Positions 12,083-22,711 of a stretch of 64,000 nucleotides of DNA are shown piece by piece (the stretch's first letter is position 1; every line of letters begins with the position of its first letter). The notes beneath the pieces were generated by a model. It did not search any database. It had not been told where the DNA came from and saw only the letters and a list, made by a program, of their open reading frames with translations. Both the position numbers and the translations under genes were made by a program. Source of the stretch: Apiospora phragmitis (Eukaryota; Ascomycota; Sordariomycetes; Amphisphaeriales; Apiosporaceae); contig JAQQWL010000005.1 in the NCBI GenBank assembly GCA_038363925.1, positions 1,364,001 through 1,428,000 of the forward strand, in the 5' to 3' direction.

Positions 12083-13184
12083 ATGAACGTGCTGTTGTCA
12101 CCACAGCCTTCGTTCCTCCCTCACCAACACAACTCTGCGTCCCGTCGCTCTCCTACACGATCTAGTGAGTTTTCCTTGTTCAATCGGTTCCTGACCAATA
12201 TTTCGGCCTGTCATGGTTCGAGGGCTGCGAGACTCGAGGACGCCAATGCACGCTACTCCGTTTGCTTTTGGCTTGCAAGCATATCATGACCCTCCACATG
12301 TGGCAATAAAAGAACTCCTCAGCTAATCGTAACCACCATATAGTGTCTCCATTTCAGCACAGCAACATGTCGAGCAACCGAAAGCGAAAGGCCGAGGACG
12401 ATGGCGATGAGATGTCCGTTTCGCCCATGAGCTCGCCTGCGATCCAGAACCGCCAACTCTCCCGCCCCTCGAAAAAGATCCGCTCCAACGATATTGCCGG
12501 TCGCCCCTTACTCTCCCCAGACTCCTCGAGACGCTCGATGCCGCCTCTTTACGTATGGTCCTTCAGAAAATCTGCGAACGGCAACCAGAGATTGGAGAGG
12601 AGGTCGTCAAGAGTGCGCCTAAGCCCTCGGTCCCAAATGCCCTGCAGGTCTTGGAGGATTACCAGCAGAAGATGCGGGCCGCCTTCCCCTACGGAGACTC
12701 GAGTTCGGACTACACCTATTACCGTGTGAAGGCCCCTATGGTGGCTCTCATGGATGCCCTCGCCGACTTCACGCCGCAATACCTGCCCCCGAATGAGACC
12801 CAGGCCAACGTTTCTCTGCAATACCTCGATGGCGCCACCAAGGTGATTCACAATCTACCTGAGTGGGAGAGCCACAACTACCGCCACCACAAGGAGAACG
12901 CTTACGACGAGATCTCGAGAGCGTGGGCATTGGTCATCAACGAGGCTGCCAAGCGAGGCGGAGGCTTTGTACTGCATACGGGCGGCTGGGACCAGATTCT
13001 CTCCAAGCACAATCAACAATCTGGAGGCCGACTGGGAACCGCTATGAACGCTATGGCAGCCAATGTTGGCTGGGTCGGTGGAGGCCCCTCGAACGCCCCG
13101 CAAGAACAACAACAGCAACACTCGATCCTCAATGAGCTCCTGTCCGGTAACTACGGTGCCCCTGTCAGGGTTGGGCCTTGGTAG
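12083..13184 (+). CDS. sts1: STS1/Cut8 tethering factor for the nuclear proteasome
   Basis: Cut8/Sts1 proteins anchor 26S proteasomes at the nuclear envelope and support their nuclear import and protein turnover. Exon 1 is 12083-12164 (start MNVLLSPQPSFLPHQHN, the usual fungal Sts1 N-terminus). A 179-bp intron (12165-12343, GTGAGT...TAG) is followed by exon 2 to the TAG at 13182-13184. Exon 2 carries a basic, nuclear-signal-like stretch (SSNRKRKAEDDGDEMSV), then the conserved helical Cut8 domain including AFPYGDSSSDYTYYRVK, LPPNETQANVSLQYLDGATK and NAYDEISRAWALVINEA. The end, PVRVGPW, is typical for the family. Near 12511 the frame drops by one base: GRPL is followed by LPRLLETLDAASLR in the next frame, equal to one missing base. 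As the rest is fully conserved and the gene is expected to be needed, I take this as a sequence error. Confidence 0.92.
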
Positions 13185-15189
13185 GAAAAAAGCTCAGGCT
13201 CCGAAGAGCTTTAGTTCGGAAAACCCCCGATGCTGAACGCATCAGATGATGGACTAGTGAAGAGCATGAAGGTTTCCGAGCATGGCACCGTGGATTTTAG
13301 CGTTACGACATACGATATCCAGCATCTTGCATCCAGCGTCACCGCTGGCACACGTACGACTGAGCATTTGGAGATGGAAAGAGGCAGCGCTACTGCAGAT
13401 ACCGCATCACGATGATATATGACTACTTTTTCTTCCCCTTTATTCCTCATTGGCATCGGAAAGGCAGCATAGAATAGGGGTTCATGGCTACATTGTTTTT
13501 CTTTCCTGGCGTTTGCACATGTTATCTTGCTTGTCTTCAGCCCTTCCGAGGCTGTTCCTTTGCTGTTTTCTTAATTCACCGTTCACGTTCGGCCACTCAG
13601 TATACATACTACCTTCTTGTTCGACTCGTTGACTCCGTGCCATCGGGGAAGGACACTATGGTTTGGATCTGCCCATAGTCCTTCCTTATTACTCACAAGA
13701 ACCTGTCATCATGACCGCTGGTAAAACACAGTCCAGTTTCGGTGGAGTGTAATAGCACGCCTTCGTCACGGGTGCTGATCCATGTTTTCTGTATGCATGC
13801 TCCTCTTTCCCTCCCCCGGCGGATTGGGTATTGCTTGGGAGTTATGGGAGTTTCGTTGTTCGTAGATAGGCATGCAGTCGTCTGCGGATACACCACACAA
13901 AAATAGGAAGACGACACTGGAAAGTCGCATATACCCTCAGCTGCTGTTGTCGAGATACATCATCGGGTGAATGGACGAAAATTGATTTTGATATTCTTCG
14001 TAAAAAGTAGCCTCAGCATCATGTTTCTTTCTGTGTCTTTCTGTGTGTGGCCTAGCCACCAAACTGTTTTCTCCGGTGTCTGCCTACTTCACCAGCCCCA
14101 TACCCCATTTTCCATCTCTGCTTCGCTCTCTCCATATCCTTTCTAGTGATGAAAACGCTTCAGGGCAGATGAGGCATGGTGCTTCCTCCCACGCCCAGTG
14201 AAACGAGAGAATCCATCACGGCATACACAGGCCCAATCGCCAGGCCAGAGCAGTATATGCCCGTCAAAAGACGAGACTACTCTACTTGACCAAAGCCATT
14301 TCATAACACAACAAATAAGGACAATCGAATCCCTAATTTTCAACGACGCTGTTTCAAGACGGAGCGGATGAAAAGGCAAGCTTGCCAAGGATGATTTCCA
14401 CATCATTGACTCTCTGACGGGGATAAACGGTGTACGCAGGTACTGACACGACGACCAAGCACGTACTTGACTAGGTACATAGTCCTGGTCTCACGAAGCG
14501 CGTCGGCAGCTCTGAATGAAGTACGATTGGGATTGGTTTTATCTTCATACACCTATCACTTCTCGAGGATTCATATGACGAAGCTAAGATAGGATCTTTT
14601 TTCTCCCTCTATCCCCCTACCCCTTACCCCTGCCGGTCTCTTTATTTTCTCTCCACTAAGCTGCGCGCCTTATTCACTATAAGCGGCCAAAACGAGCAAT
14701 GGACTGGCACAGCGAGTGATACCACGACGATCAGAAGGTTGATTATAAAAAGGAATATGTATTCCAAAGTTTCTTTGTAATATTTTTGTTCCTGGGGTCT
14801 AGGAGTAGAGTTCTTAATATTTAAGTGAAGATTTGCTTCGACGAGGAGGGGAGTTGTCAAAGCATTGTATGTCCACCTATGTCCATCCCACCTGTAATAA
14901 GCGCCTGGGTATGTCAGTCTGAGAAGCTTCTGTGCGCTGGCATATGTTCAAACCAGTAGAGGTGCGCATGTAGTCGTCCGCACAGGCTTCTTAGAAACTG
15001 ACTCTCCCTTCTTGCTTTCGTCGAGTCTCAAGCTCGTCGACCTCGGCCATTAACCTAGACTGGCTTTTCGCCGGATCCGCTCTGGGTTCTTGACTGATTG
15101 AGGTACTTCGGCATTAGTAGTAGGTAGTAAATAAGGGAGAGCAAAAGAGAAGGGGAATTAAAGAACATGTCGTTGATGTACACGGTACC
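13185..15189. other. intergenic interval
   Basis: No supported gene. The first 300-500 bases are probably the STS1 3' UTR. Short open frames on both strands have no recognisable protein character. Confidence 0.45.
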
Positions 15190-15402
15190 TCACATTTCGA
15201 GAGCGCTGTAGATTGAACCACCAAGTATACAGCCGGGAATGATCGACATCCCAGGGTTACCGGCATAGGGCGTCGTAGTCTTCTTATGGGTGGGCCTGGC
15301 TTCTCTGGCAAGCTTCAGGGAGGGTCGTCTCAATGTTTGCGGTAATGCCTGCGTCCTTGTTGGTCTTCGAACCACCGATCTTGGTACTATCAGTGCTCGT
15401 GC
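15190..15402 (-). CDS. possible small protein
   Basis: A 70-residue frame begins with ATG at about 15402 (MARALIVPRSVVRRPTRTQA), has a basic N-terminal part, and ends with a Gly/Ile-rich tail (GMSIIPGCILGGSIYSALEM) at 15190. The upstream leader is C/A-rich. A second frame over the same DNA gives a polar, Ser/Thr/Lys-rich peptide (STDSTKIGGSKTNKDAGITA), so the true product, or a frameshifted fusion of the two, cannot be decided by eye. I do not recognise it. It is listed because the composition and leader look gene-like. Confidence 0.28.
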   Translation of the reverse strand, partial: ARALIVPRSVVRRPTRTQALPQTLRRPSLKLAREARPTHKKTTTPYAGNPGMSIIPGCILGGSIYSALEM

Positions 15403-16003
15403 CATTGGTATTTGTGGTATCTCTTCGTTGGTGATCGTATAAAAAGTGAAAGAAAGTGATTGGTGGTGTTTTGTGTTGTGTTGTAGATGACGGTTCGATG
15501 ATAGGTGGAGCAGAACAGAGAAGATTGTATCGAGTAGCTTGCACTCGAATATAAATGGGGTGGTGGTATAAATGGGCATGAGTCAAAATGTAACGGAGAA
15601 CAGCGAGAGGAAAAGTTTGATTAAACCCATTCTGCAGTCTATATCCTTTTACACGGAAGAGATAGGGCATGTGTGTAACAGGTGTGTCTACAAAGGCTGT
15701 GATCAAGCAACGAAAACATAGCTCCAAAATGATTCATTTATAGAATTTGGGATTTTTACTTGTATTCTTAATCTAGGAGTAGGGTATCTTGAAATGAGTG
15801 GTGTTCGTGTACGTAAAAAGAGTTGAGCTGTCCTGTTCTAGCTTTCTCCATGCCCGAGAGCCGAGTTCCTAAGATGTGTGTCCTTGTTCCCACATCTTAG
15901 GGTGTATGTGTGTGTCTGACTGTCAGAGTTGCTGTGGGCATTGGGAGGGCTCGAGCTGAGCCAGCTAAGTGAGCCAGGCGGTGGTGAGGAATACCCCAGC
16001 CCC
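15403..16003. other. intergenic interval
   Basis: Nothing recognised apart from the probable leader of the small minus-strand frame at its left end and short T-rich stretches. Confidence 0.4.
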
Positions 16004-16422
16004 TTAGAAACTAGAACCACCTTGTTGCTTCCGTTCGCGCTCGAGTTCGCGAACCTTGGCCAGCAACTCCGACTTCGAGGGCTCTTTGGGCTTCAAGCTC
16101 GCGGTGCGTCTGTCCAGGTCCTCCATTTCCAATGAGTGCTTGGCACTGGCTTTTTTCAGTTCTTTGATTTCATCGTGCCCGAGGTGGATAGTAGAATCAA
16201 TGTGGTCAGTACCAGGGGTCTTCAAGTTTGCCTGGGGATGCATGTACTGCGCATATATACGCGTGTGATGTGGTGCCTTACTGAAAGTAGAGTGTTGTGC
16301 CCACGACGGCGACCCCTACAACTTTCACAGGGTGCCAAAGCCTCCATATGTTGACGTAACCCTCGAGGCCTTTTGAGTCGCCTTGAAAGGTTGGAGAAGG
16401 CTTGCTTCGTAAGGCGTGGCAT
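16004..16422 (-). CDS. small two-exon coiled-coil protein, hypothetical
   Basis: Exon 1 (16422-16282) starts MPRLTKQAFSNLSRRLKR, a basic and amphipathic stretch that could be a mitochondrial presequence. A 50-bp intron follows (16232-16281, GTAAGG...CAG), and exon 2 (16231-16004) gives a charged helix (DEIKELKKASAKHSLEMEDL, then LLAKVRELERERKQQGGSSF). The join is phase 0 and yields 122 residues. In exon 1 another frame reads HPVKVVGVAVVGTTLYF, which looks like a short membrane helix. That frame does not join exon 2 in phase, so either it is chance or a single-base error splits the real exon. No family recognised. Confidence 0.45.
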
Positions 16423-17326
16423 AATTTCGCACGGGTGGTAAGTGGATAGTGAAGATACAAGACTGATGATGGTGCGGAAGTGTCGTAGGAGAAATGGAAG
16501 TCGAATGGTGTTGATGTGTTGTACTGAATATGTTATGTGTAATGAGAAGGGGAAATTGATGGGAGGCGCTGGGGTCTGCGTGCCAGGCTGAGAAATAAGG
16601 AATGGAGACACCAATGGAGAAAAGAGTAAAATAAATACAATAGTTTGTACAGAACCATTGTTTGCTGAGAGAAATAAGCTTCTATATGACCAAGTGAACA
16701 GAAGTGCGCCGTTTTTGTTGTAGGTTAGTAGGTAAATTTAACTCGGCATATCCATGGCACCAGCAGAGTGAGCTCTTCCCACGTGATCTAAAACAGTCAG
16801 GTACGGGATGAGTGGCGGGAGAACAACAATTAGTGAAGGAAGCAATAGCTGGCGATGGCATGTTTGGCGGTGAACAGTAGGAATTCTATTGCTGTCCAGC
16901 CGTATGTAACGCCGAAATTAATGAAACTGTGAGTTGTTGCCATTACAGATAATCCTAGGCAATAAGCTCCAACTTTACAACACAAGGTAAAATGATCATA
17001 CCACCCAAGAGAAGTCCGGTTCTGTATTCATATAACTGTTTGAAGGGGTTTCAGGAGCAGCGTGTACTGATGGACTCCATGTCGGAAAAGGGGTTCAACT
17101 AGGTTTGGTGTATAAGAAAAGTGTATTCTGGTGGGCAGCTGTTGGCCAAGGTGTATTCGAACTAAAAAGCATCGAACGCAACAGGAAACGGGAGCAAGGC
17201 TGGATATGATTGCAGTACTCGTATTGTACAGGTTATCTAAAAGGGGTGAAGGATAAAATTAAACTGTTGTCCCGGAAGAAGAGGCACCCATAAGCTCCAA
17301 TTCATGCAAATGAGCAAATATCCTTG
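16423..17326. other. intergenic interval
   Basis: No coding signal on either strand. This is probably the upstream region of the small minus-strand gene at 16004-16422. Confidence 0.4.
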
Positions 17327-17842
17327 TCAGTCAGATGGTGGCAGTACAACGTCCAGTCGCACGGAGTTATCCTCTGCTACCTGCAGTTGATCCATCACGC
17401 CGAGGAGGTGCAGCTTGGACGAGACGCAAGGATCGTTGCGCCGCAATTCGCAGAACGATTCCGGTATAGACCAACACATATTTCGTCCTCCTGAACCATT
17501 TCGAACGAAGCCAACAGCCTCATAATGTGTGACCACTCCCATGGGATGCGCAGCAAATGTACCAGGCTTGTCAAATTCCTAGGAGCAAGGCCTCTTACCG
17601 CCGCACCGACGAGGACGGCAAGAGCGGGGCCACGAGCCTCAAGCCGAGCGAGTAGGCAAACTCTTTGAACGGGGAAGTTCGGAATAGATCTTGACTGCTT
17701 GCTCCCTCACGTGGCGGTGCAGGGCAGGGAAGTCCACGTCCGCGAGGTCGACGCGGTGCTGAAGGTCGGTGATTGGCAGCAGATTACCGGACGGATCCGA
17801 TGGTCTTGGGCTAAATGTGATGCATTCAGTCAGTACGTACAC
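17327..17842 (-). pseudogene. minus-strand gene fragment, unidentified
   Basis: Protein-like pieces lie in order on the minus strand. First comes ITFSPRPSDPSGNLLPITDL continuing to DFPALHRHVREQAVKIYSEL (to about 17670). A single-base shift then leads into FKEFAYSLGLRLVAPLLPSS ending at a GTAAGA donor near 17608. A last piece (RNGSGGRNMCWSIPESFCEL to DNSVRLDVVLPPSD) ends at 17327. No start codon with a convincing context and no recognisable domain were found. It may be a relic or a short gene with a sequence error. Confidence 0.33.
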
Positions 17843-18504
17843 CTATGTCGTGAGGACAAGAAGAAGAGTAGCAGCGAACAATCGTAGAAAGGGAATAATA
17901 CAATGTCAAGGGGCGGGGGGGCATTGTCAGTGTCATCTTTACCTACCCGTTGGAAATATGCCAGAGAATTAGGCTCGCAGGGAGTCCCAATAATACTGGG
18001 TTGGCCCTGCGATTACGGGAGGAATCTGAAGAGTCCAGGTCTCTTGCAGACGATTCTGAGGTGGACGGGAGGAGGCATGGATGTGTTTTGACTTGCTGTA
18101 TGAAGAGGAAACGTATAGTATGTGCAGGACTAGCTCAGGATATTCACGTGTGAGTGAATCACGAAGAAAAAGGAGCTGGAAATGAACGGGTGGCTCTCCA
18201 AGAAAACTTTTGAATACTGCTCTGGGTTTTCGGAATTTCGTGGTGTTGGCGTTCAGATACTTTCAAGGACCCATCACGAGATTTAACTTTGGGGAGTACC
18301 ATGTCTCCCTTCACGTCAATGGAGATGCCCATAGCAGTGGGTATTAGGAGGGGAAAACAGGCTCATGTTGGGATGAGTCCGGAAGTTAAAAGCCAGGTTC
18401 ACAATGAGAGTAGCAAGTGGCATGTTCCAACGTTACAGGAACGGCGAATGGGACATTGTGACTAACATGATCTTATTAGATTCGATTAAAGATTAGCTAA
18501 GTAA
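17843..18504. other. intergenic interval
   Basis: No supported gene. The sequence next to 18505 is probably the 3' flank of the lipase gene. Confidence 0.4.
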
Positions 18505-19936
18505 TTAGAACATGTTCGACACATAAGCCAGCCCCGAGCGACGCTTCACCGGCGACGAGGTGACGTTGAACGCCTTTTCCGCAACGGAGCAGCCCTGCGC
18601 CGGCGGAGCATACGTGCCGCCGAGCACCTGGGCCAGGAACCGGAAGGCGCTCGCCTCCCCGTTGACGGCGCCGGCGCTGTGGCCGCCGATGGTCATGCGC
18701 TCGTACTCGATGGCGGCGCCGACCTTGCAGTACTTGTCGACCAGGTCGTCCGTCTCCTTGACCGGGCTGATCTCGTCGCGCACCGCCTTGTAGACGAATA
18801 GCGGCATCTGCGGCACGCCGTGGTAGCCCATGCGGCCGTCGCTGTTCATGATCTTGCGGACGAGGGGGGTTCTGGAAGATGCCGTCGCCGTCGACGAAGT
18901 AGTCCGTGACGTTCTGGTACGCGAACACCATCGACGTCTGGGCCAGAGACAGGCTCTGCACGGAGAGGAACGCGGTGGCGTTCTGCGGACCATCGGGCTT
19001 CAGCTGCGACTCGATGTATTCGAGCACCTCGGGGAACTGGCTCGCCAGGCCAATGATGCCCGGCGGACTCAGGCCGGCGCAGAACTGCCCCGAGCAGGCC
19101 TGCATCACCGTCGTGATGTTGGGCGTCAGTCCACCCAGTGCCGCGCCGGCGAAGTTGAGCTCGGGCGCGTACTGCACTTGCAGCTCAGCAGCCCACTCGC
19201 TGGCGAGAGCGCCACCCGAGTATCCCCACATGGCGTAGCGTACGTCAGGGGTGTCCGCCAGGCCGAAGCCGGACGATAGGACAGCCCGGACAGCGTCGAT
19301 GGTGGCGTGACCGGATTGCACTCCAGCCGTGACTTTATGTTCGTTAGTGTATTGGTCTGATGTTAACCGTACGAGAATTTTAGGGGGAGAGAACTTACAT
19401 GATGCCAAAGGACCCTCGTAATCCGGCACGCTTACGTACCACCCGTTGCCGAGCGAAGCGGCAATGTCGTCCGAGCCAGTGGCGTCCTCGGCGTAGAGCG
19501 CATAGCTGGGACTCGCGTCCACGGCGGCCGAGTCGTACGGGATCTGGTACGAGAGAAGGGCGGTGCCGCCATCGGGGGTGGTCGAGTTCGAGCTGCTGCC
19601 GCCGATGCACGCGGGACTCTGCGGGACGAACAGCGTAGTCATAGCCCAGTCTGGCAGATAGCGACTGTTGGTCGTGCGGTACAGAATGTGATACGCCGCC
19701 GAGGCGTTGGCGATGGAGGATGTGAGGTTTCCGGGTGCCGCACGCACGCGCAGGACGGCACCGGGAGCCGCGGATTCGAAGTCGGCCGGAGCCGTGTACC
19801 AAGGGTCCTTGCTAGGCGGCAGCGGCGTCGAGGACATGGCGGCGCGTCGCCAGTGGTTGGGCGGCGCTGCTGAGCTGCCTCCTGCGAGCAAAAGGGCTCC
19901 CAGGAGGGATTGGGCCAATGACAGCATTGTCTTCAT
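18505..19936 (-). CDS. secretory lipase, LIP family (CAL-A-like)
   Basis: Secreted alpha/beta-hydrolases of the LIP family release fatty acids from triacylglycerols outside the cell. The start at 19936 gives a signal peptide (MKTMLSLAQSLLGALLLAGG, cleavage near SSAAPP). Exon 1 ends at 19399 and exon 2 begins at 19332; the 66-bp intron (19333-19398, GTAAGT...AAG) has no in-frame stop, so retention would keep the frame open. The join recreates the family segment FTAGVQSGHATIDAVRA. The nucleophile elbow is MWGYSGGALASEW. The later RDEISPV and IGGHSAG segments are the likely acid and His sites. Within the run of six G at 18863-18868 the frame shifts by one base (one extra base), after which the normal C-terminus (VPQMPLFVYKAVRDEISPVK to SGLAYVSNMF) follows to the stop at 18505. 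This is probably a homopolymer error. Neighbours are mostly secretory genes. Confidence 0.87.
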
Positions 19937-21305
19937 CTTGTCCGACCTTGGTGTTGGAGAACAGATACGAAGATGGGCACGACGGGGGACAGACTTATAG
20001 GAAGGAGATCGAAGAGAGAAGCCAGGGAAATTGGATCGTCGTACACGATGCTTATTAACATATTTATCCACTACCTATGCCACCTTTGCGGAACCGTTGC
20101 GGAGTTCGAAAAAAATAGGCCAGAGGTCGAGGTCTCCACGATTAGTATACGTCATGCAGACTACGGTGTGGGTATGTAGCAATCTCGCCGGCTCTATCGC
20201 TTCTTCGCGGCGTTCGATAATATTGCTTTTGCCGGTCTCGCTGGCCGGTCCTATGGCCCAATAGTGCCACCGCATTGAAGACCCCCGCTGCCCCGTGATG
20301 GTGGAGGCCGCACGTGCATGTGTGTGGTTCATGCTAAGTTGCCTGTCGTTCGGAGGTCTCGGGCGTGGTGTTTCTGGACCAATCTGCGTCTATGACGGTC
20401 GCCTCCAACCAGCCACCTGCCCACTCCGGTATTTCCGTCGTGGAAGCGGAGAACGGCTTTCAGACTGCCTCAAAAGGCATAGCTTGACGAACATTGGGGG
20501 TTCAGTAGACTCGTCACCTACCTACGTGAAGACAGCGCGAGTCGCGGAAGTTTGGTTAATCACCTGCAGGGTCATCTCAGGAATCCGGGGATGCGGGGCC
20601 ATCAGGTAAGTAAAGCTTGGTGGAACTCGCGCATTTAGGCGAGACCGGAAGCCGGCTACTGGAATTAAGGCAAGCACCAGCGAGGTTTCGAACCCCGAAT
20701 TTGATACTTAGAAGCAAGCTTGCTCCTTCCACGAGAATGAAAGAAAAAGAAAAGCCTCAATCCACACAGTCTGACAGGTCTTCATCGCAGAATAACATCC
20801 CCAAACTTGGTCCTTCATTTTATCGTCCGTAAACCCATGCATATACATTTCTCCTTTATGAACATCTAAGACCCATCAATCCTCTGTCGGCCGTAAACGA
20901 AAGGCACTTTGGCAGTCCTCAGCAACCGATCCCCAACCTGGAGTACAGTACAGTCTTCTCATGGGGACACAAGGGTTCATGACATTCTCGAACTCTGTCG
21001 CAGCTGAGTATGCACGACTCCCGTGGCCTTGAATCTCCGTTGCGGAGCTGGTCGGGAATTCGGAAATATTCTCCTATCTCCTATCTTGATTCTGTTCATG
21101 TTCGCCTCATTTTAAATGGGCTCTCTCTCTCTCGTTGCACAGTGAAAAAGGAGGCAGGGTGGATGGCCGAATGCACAGACAACCAGGGTCGAAAACCCTG
21201 ACCTGGAGTTGCAGACGCGGACATCTGCTGGAACAAGTTCTACCATGGTTCGCGCGCACTACCCCTGGGTCGGAATATCTAACCGAAGTGTTCTAGACTG
21301 ATGTC
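19937..21305. other. intergenic interval
   Basis: Upstream region of the lipase gene, then no supported gene. A T-arm-like GGTTTCGAACCCC near 20684 has no matching tRNA arms around it. Confidence 0.4.
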
Positions 21306-21362
21306 TCGGCATAGCTTCCGGCAGTCGGCATAGCCTCCGGTAGTCGGCATAGCTCCCGGCAG
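21306..21362. repeat. 19-bp tandem repeat, three copies
   Basis: Three near-identical 19-bp units at 21306-21324, 21325-21343 and 21344-21362, consensus TCGGCATAGCTTCCGGCAG, with one to three differences between copies, followed by a partial TCG. Seen directly; no function known. Confidence 0.85.
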
Positions 21363-21639
21363 TCGATAAGTCCTCAGGTTCTCATCATGTCCACTATGGG
21401 ACGACATACTGCCACAACATGGTCGAACTTCATTCCGGTAACAGTCAGCTCATCTCTCGAAATACTATCCCCTTGACCACCAAATACACCACTGACAGTG
21501 GGGCAATTCGATACTTCAAATTATATTGCCACCTCCGCGAGTTATATGTTCCACGCCGCGTGAACTCTCACTATCTGGAGATATCTGAAAATCTGGTCGA
21601 TACAGAAGCTGGTCCCACTGTCAGTTGTGCAGTTGGCGG

Positions 21640-22220
21640 TCAAGGGGGGTAACTACTGTATGAGTTCCATCCTTCAAGTGATCCGGATCAAAGTTCAACC
21701 TATGCGCTGAATACCAGATATCAATCAGGGGCGCAGTTGTCAAATTGCAAGTGGGATCACCCACGACGCTAATCCCTCGATATTCATGCTGGGGTGATCC
21801 TCCACATACGACAACATTTCAAGCCGAGGAATCGCGTTGAGAAGGATATTGGAGTTGCCTCGCGCGAATAAATAGGTGAAAGGGCGACCGACAAACCGTG
21901 GGTCAAAGTCCGCTTGGGGAGCCTGAATAAAGCATGCACTTTGTCACCAGGATCTGTGGCTGAGAAAACACGGGTAACCGACCACAGGCGCTGAAGAAAA
22001 CGCATGGATGTCATGTCGAATCTAGAACTACACCAAGGGCTTTGTCAGGCTTACCAGATGCGTTTTCCACAGCACCGGCGACATCTAGTGACGAGCATTC
22101 GTATTCCAGTGTTTGTGCCAAGCTCGACCAAAAAGCTGTCTTGATTCTGGCCAACCTAAGGACTGCGTCTCTAATGACTCTTCCAAATCTCGCCGATATA
22201 CCTGGTCGACTTGAAATCAA
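21640..22220 (-). pseudogene. HET-domain (heterokaryon incompatibility) protein relic
   Basis: HET-domain proteins trigger cell death after fusion of incompatible fungal cells; many genomes hold large and partly decayed families. On the minus strand the piece SVTRVFSATDPGDKVHALFR matches the family's characteristic ATDPRDKVYALLGL stretch. About 40 codons later, in another frame, IPRLEMLSYVEDHPSMN and NIEGLASWV match the usual LSYVEH...LPSWVPD segment. A further frame, ending near 21640, gives LIDIWYSAHRLNFDP. Upstream, 22220-22011 is open (VENASGKPDKALGV) but lacks a clear N-terminal HET domain. Several shifts and the missing N-terminus make this a fragment, not a working gene. The family assignment comes from remembered motifs and needs a search. 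Confidence 0.6.
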
Positions 22221-22711
22221 TTGCCCGCAAAGCTCAAAGGGCTACACATACCGCCCAACACATGGATTGCCGTATTCAAGACCGTATACATGGGCTGGTG
22301 CTCCCTTAAATGACCAAGCTATTGAGGGGAGCCAAGTGAGCGCCTCGTATGTTTAAAGAACGATGTCGATTACACGATGATTGTCCGGTGTTGCTATTTC
22401 GTCATAAGTGGCTTGGCCTTGACTTTGGCCTAGAAGACCTTGCCTTTTCTCGGCTCCAGCTCCCCCGGGTCGTCTGATTCACCCCGCAATCCTACGCAAT
22501 TACCCCGGCTTGGGAACCCAATTGAGATACTGTTACATCGCGGCCCTGGCAGGAACCGGATTGGGGGCCGAAATTGGAATAGGTGAGGAGATGGAAGAAT
22601 TACAAGCTTGAACGATCAATATCTCTTCGCAACCGCCTACAGTGCAAAAGATGGAGTTGTCCACCGCTTCCCTTTGCGACCAAGCAAAGGCACACCGCAG
22701 TTCATCCCATC
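22221..22711. other. upstream region of the GH79 gene
   Basis: No coding signal recognised. A pyrimidine-rich stretch (about 22370-22510) precedes the start at 22712. Confidence 0.4.

Noticed and set aside
20680..20700. Possible tRNA T-arm (GGTTTCGAACCCC)
   Set aside because: No acceptor stem, D-arm or anticodon arm at the right distance. No tRNA or rRNA gene was found anywhere in the window.
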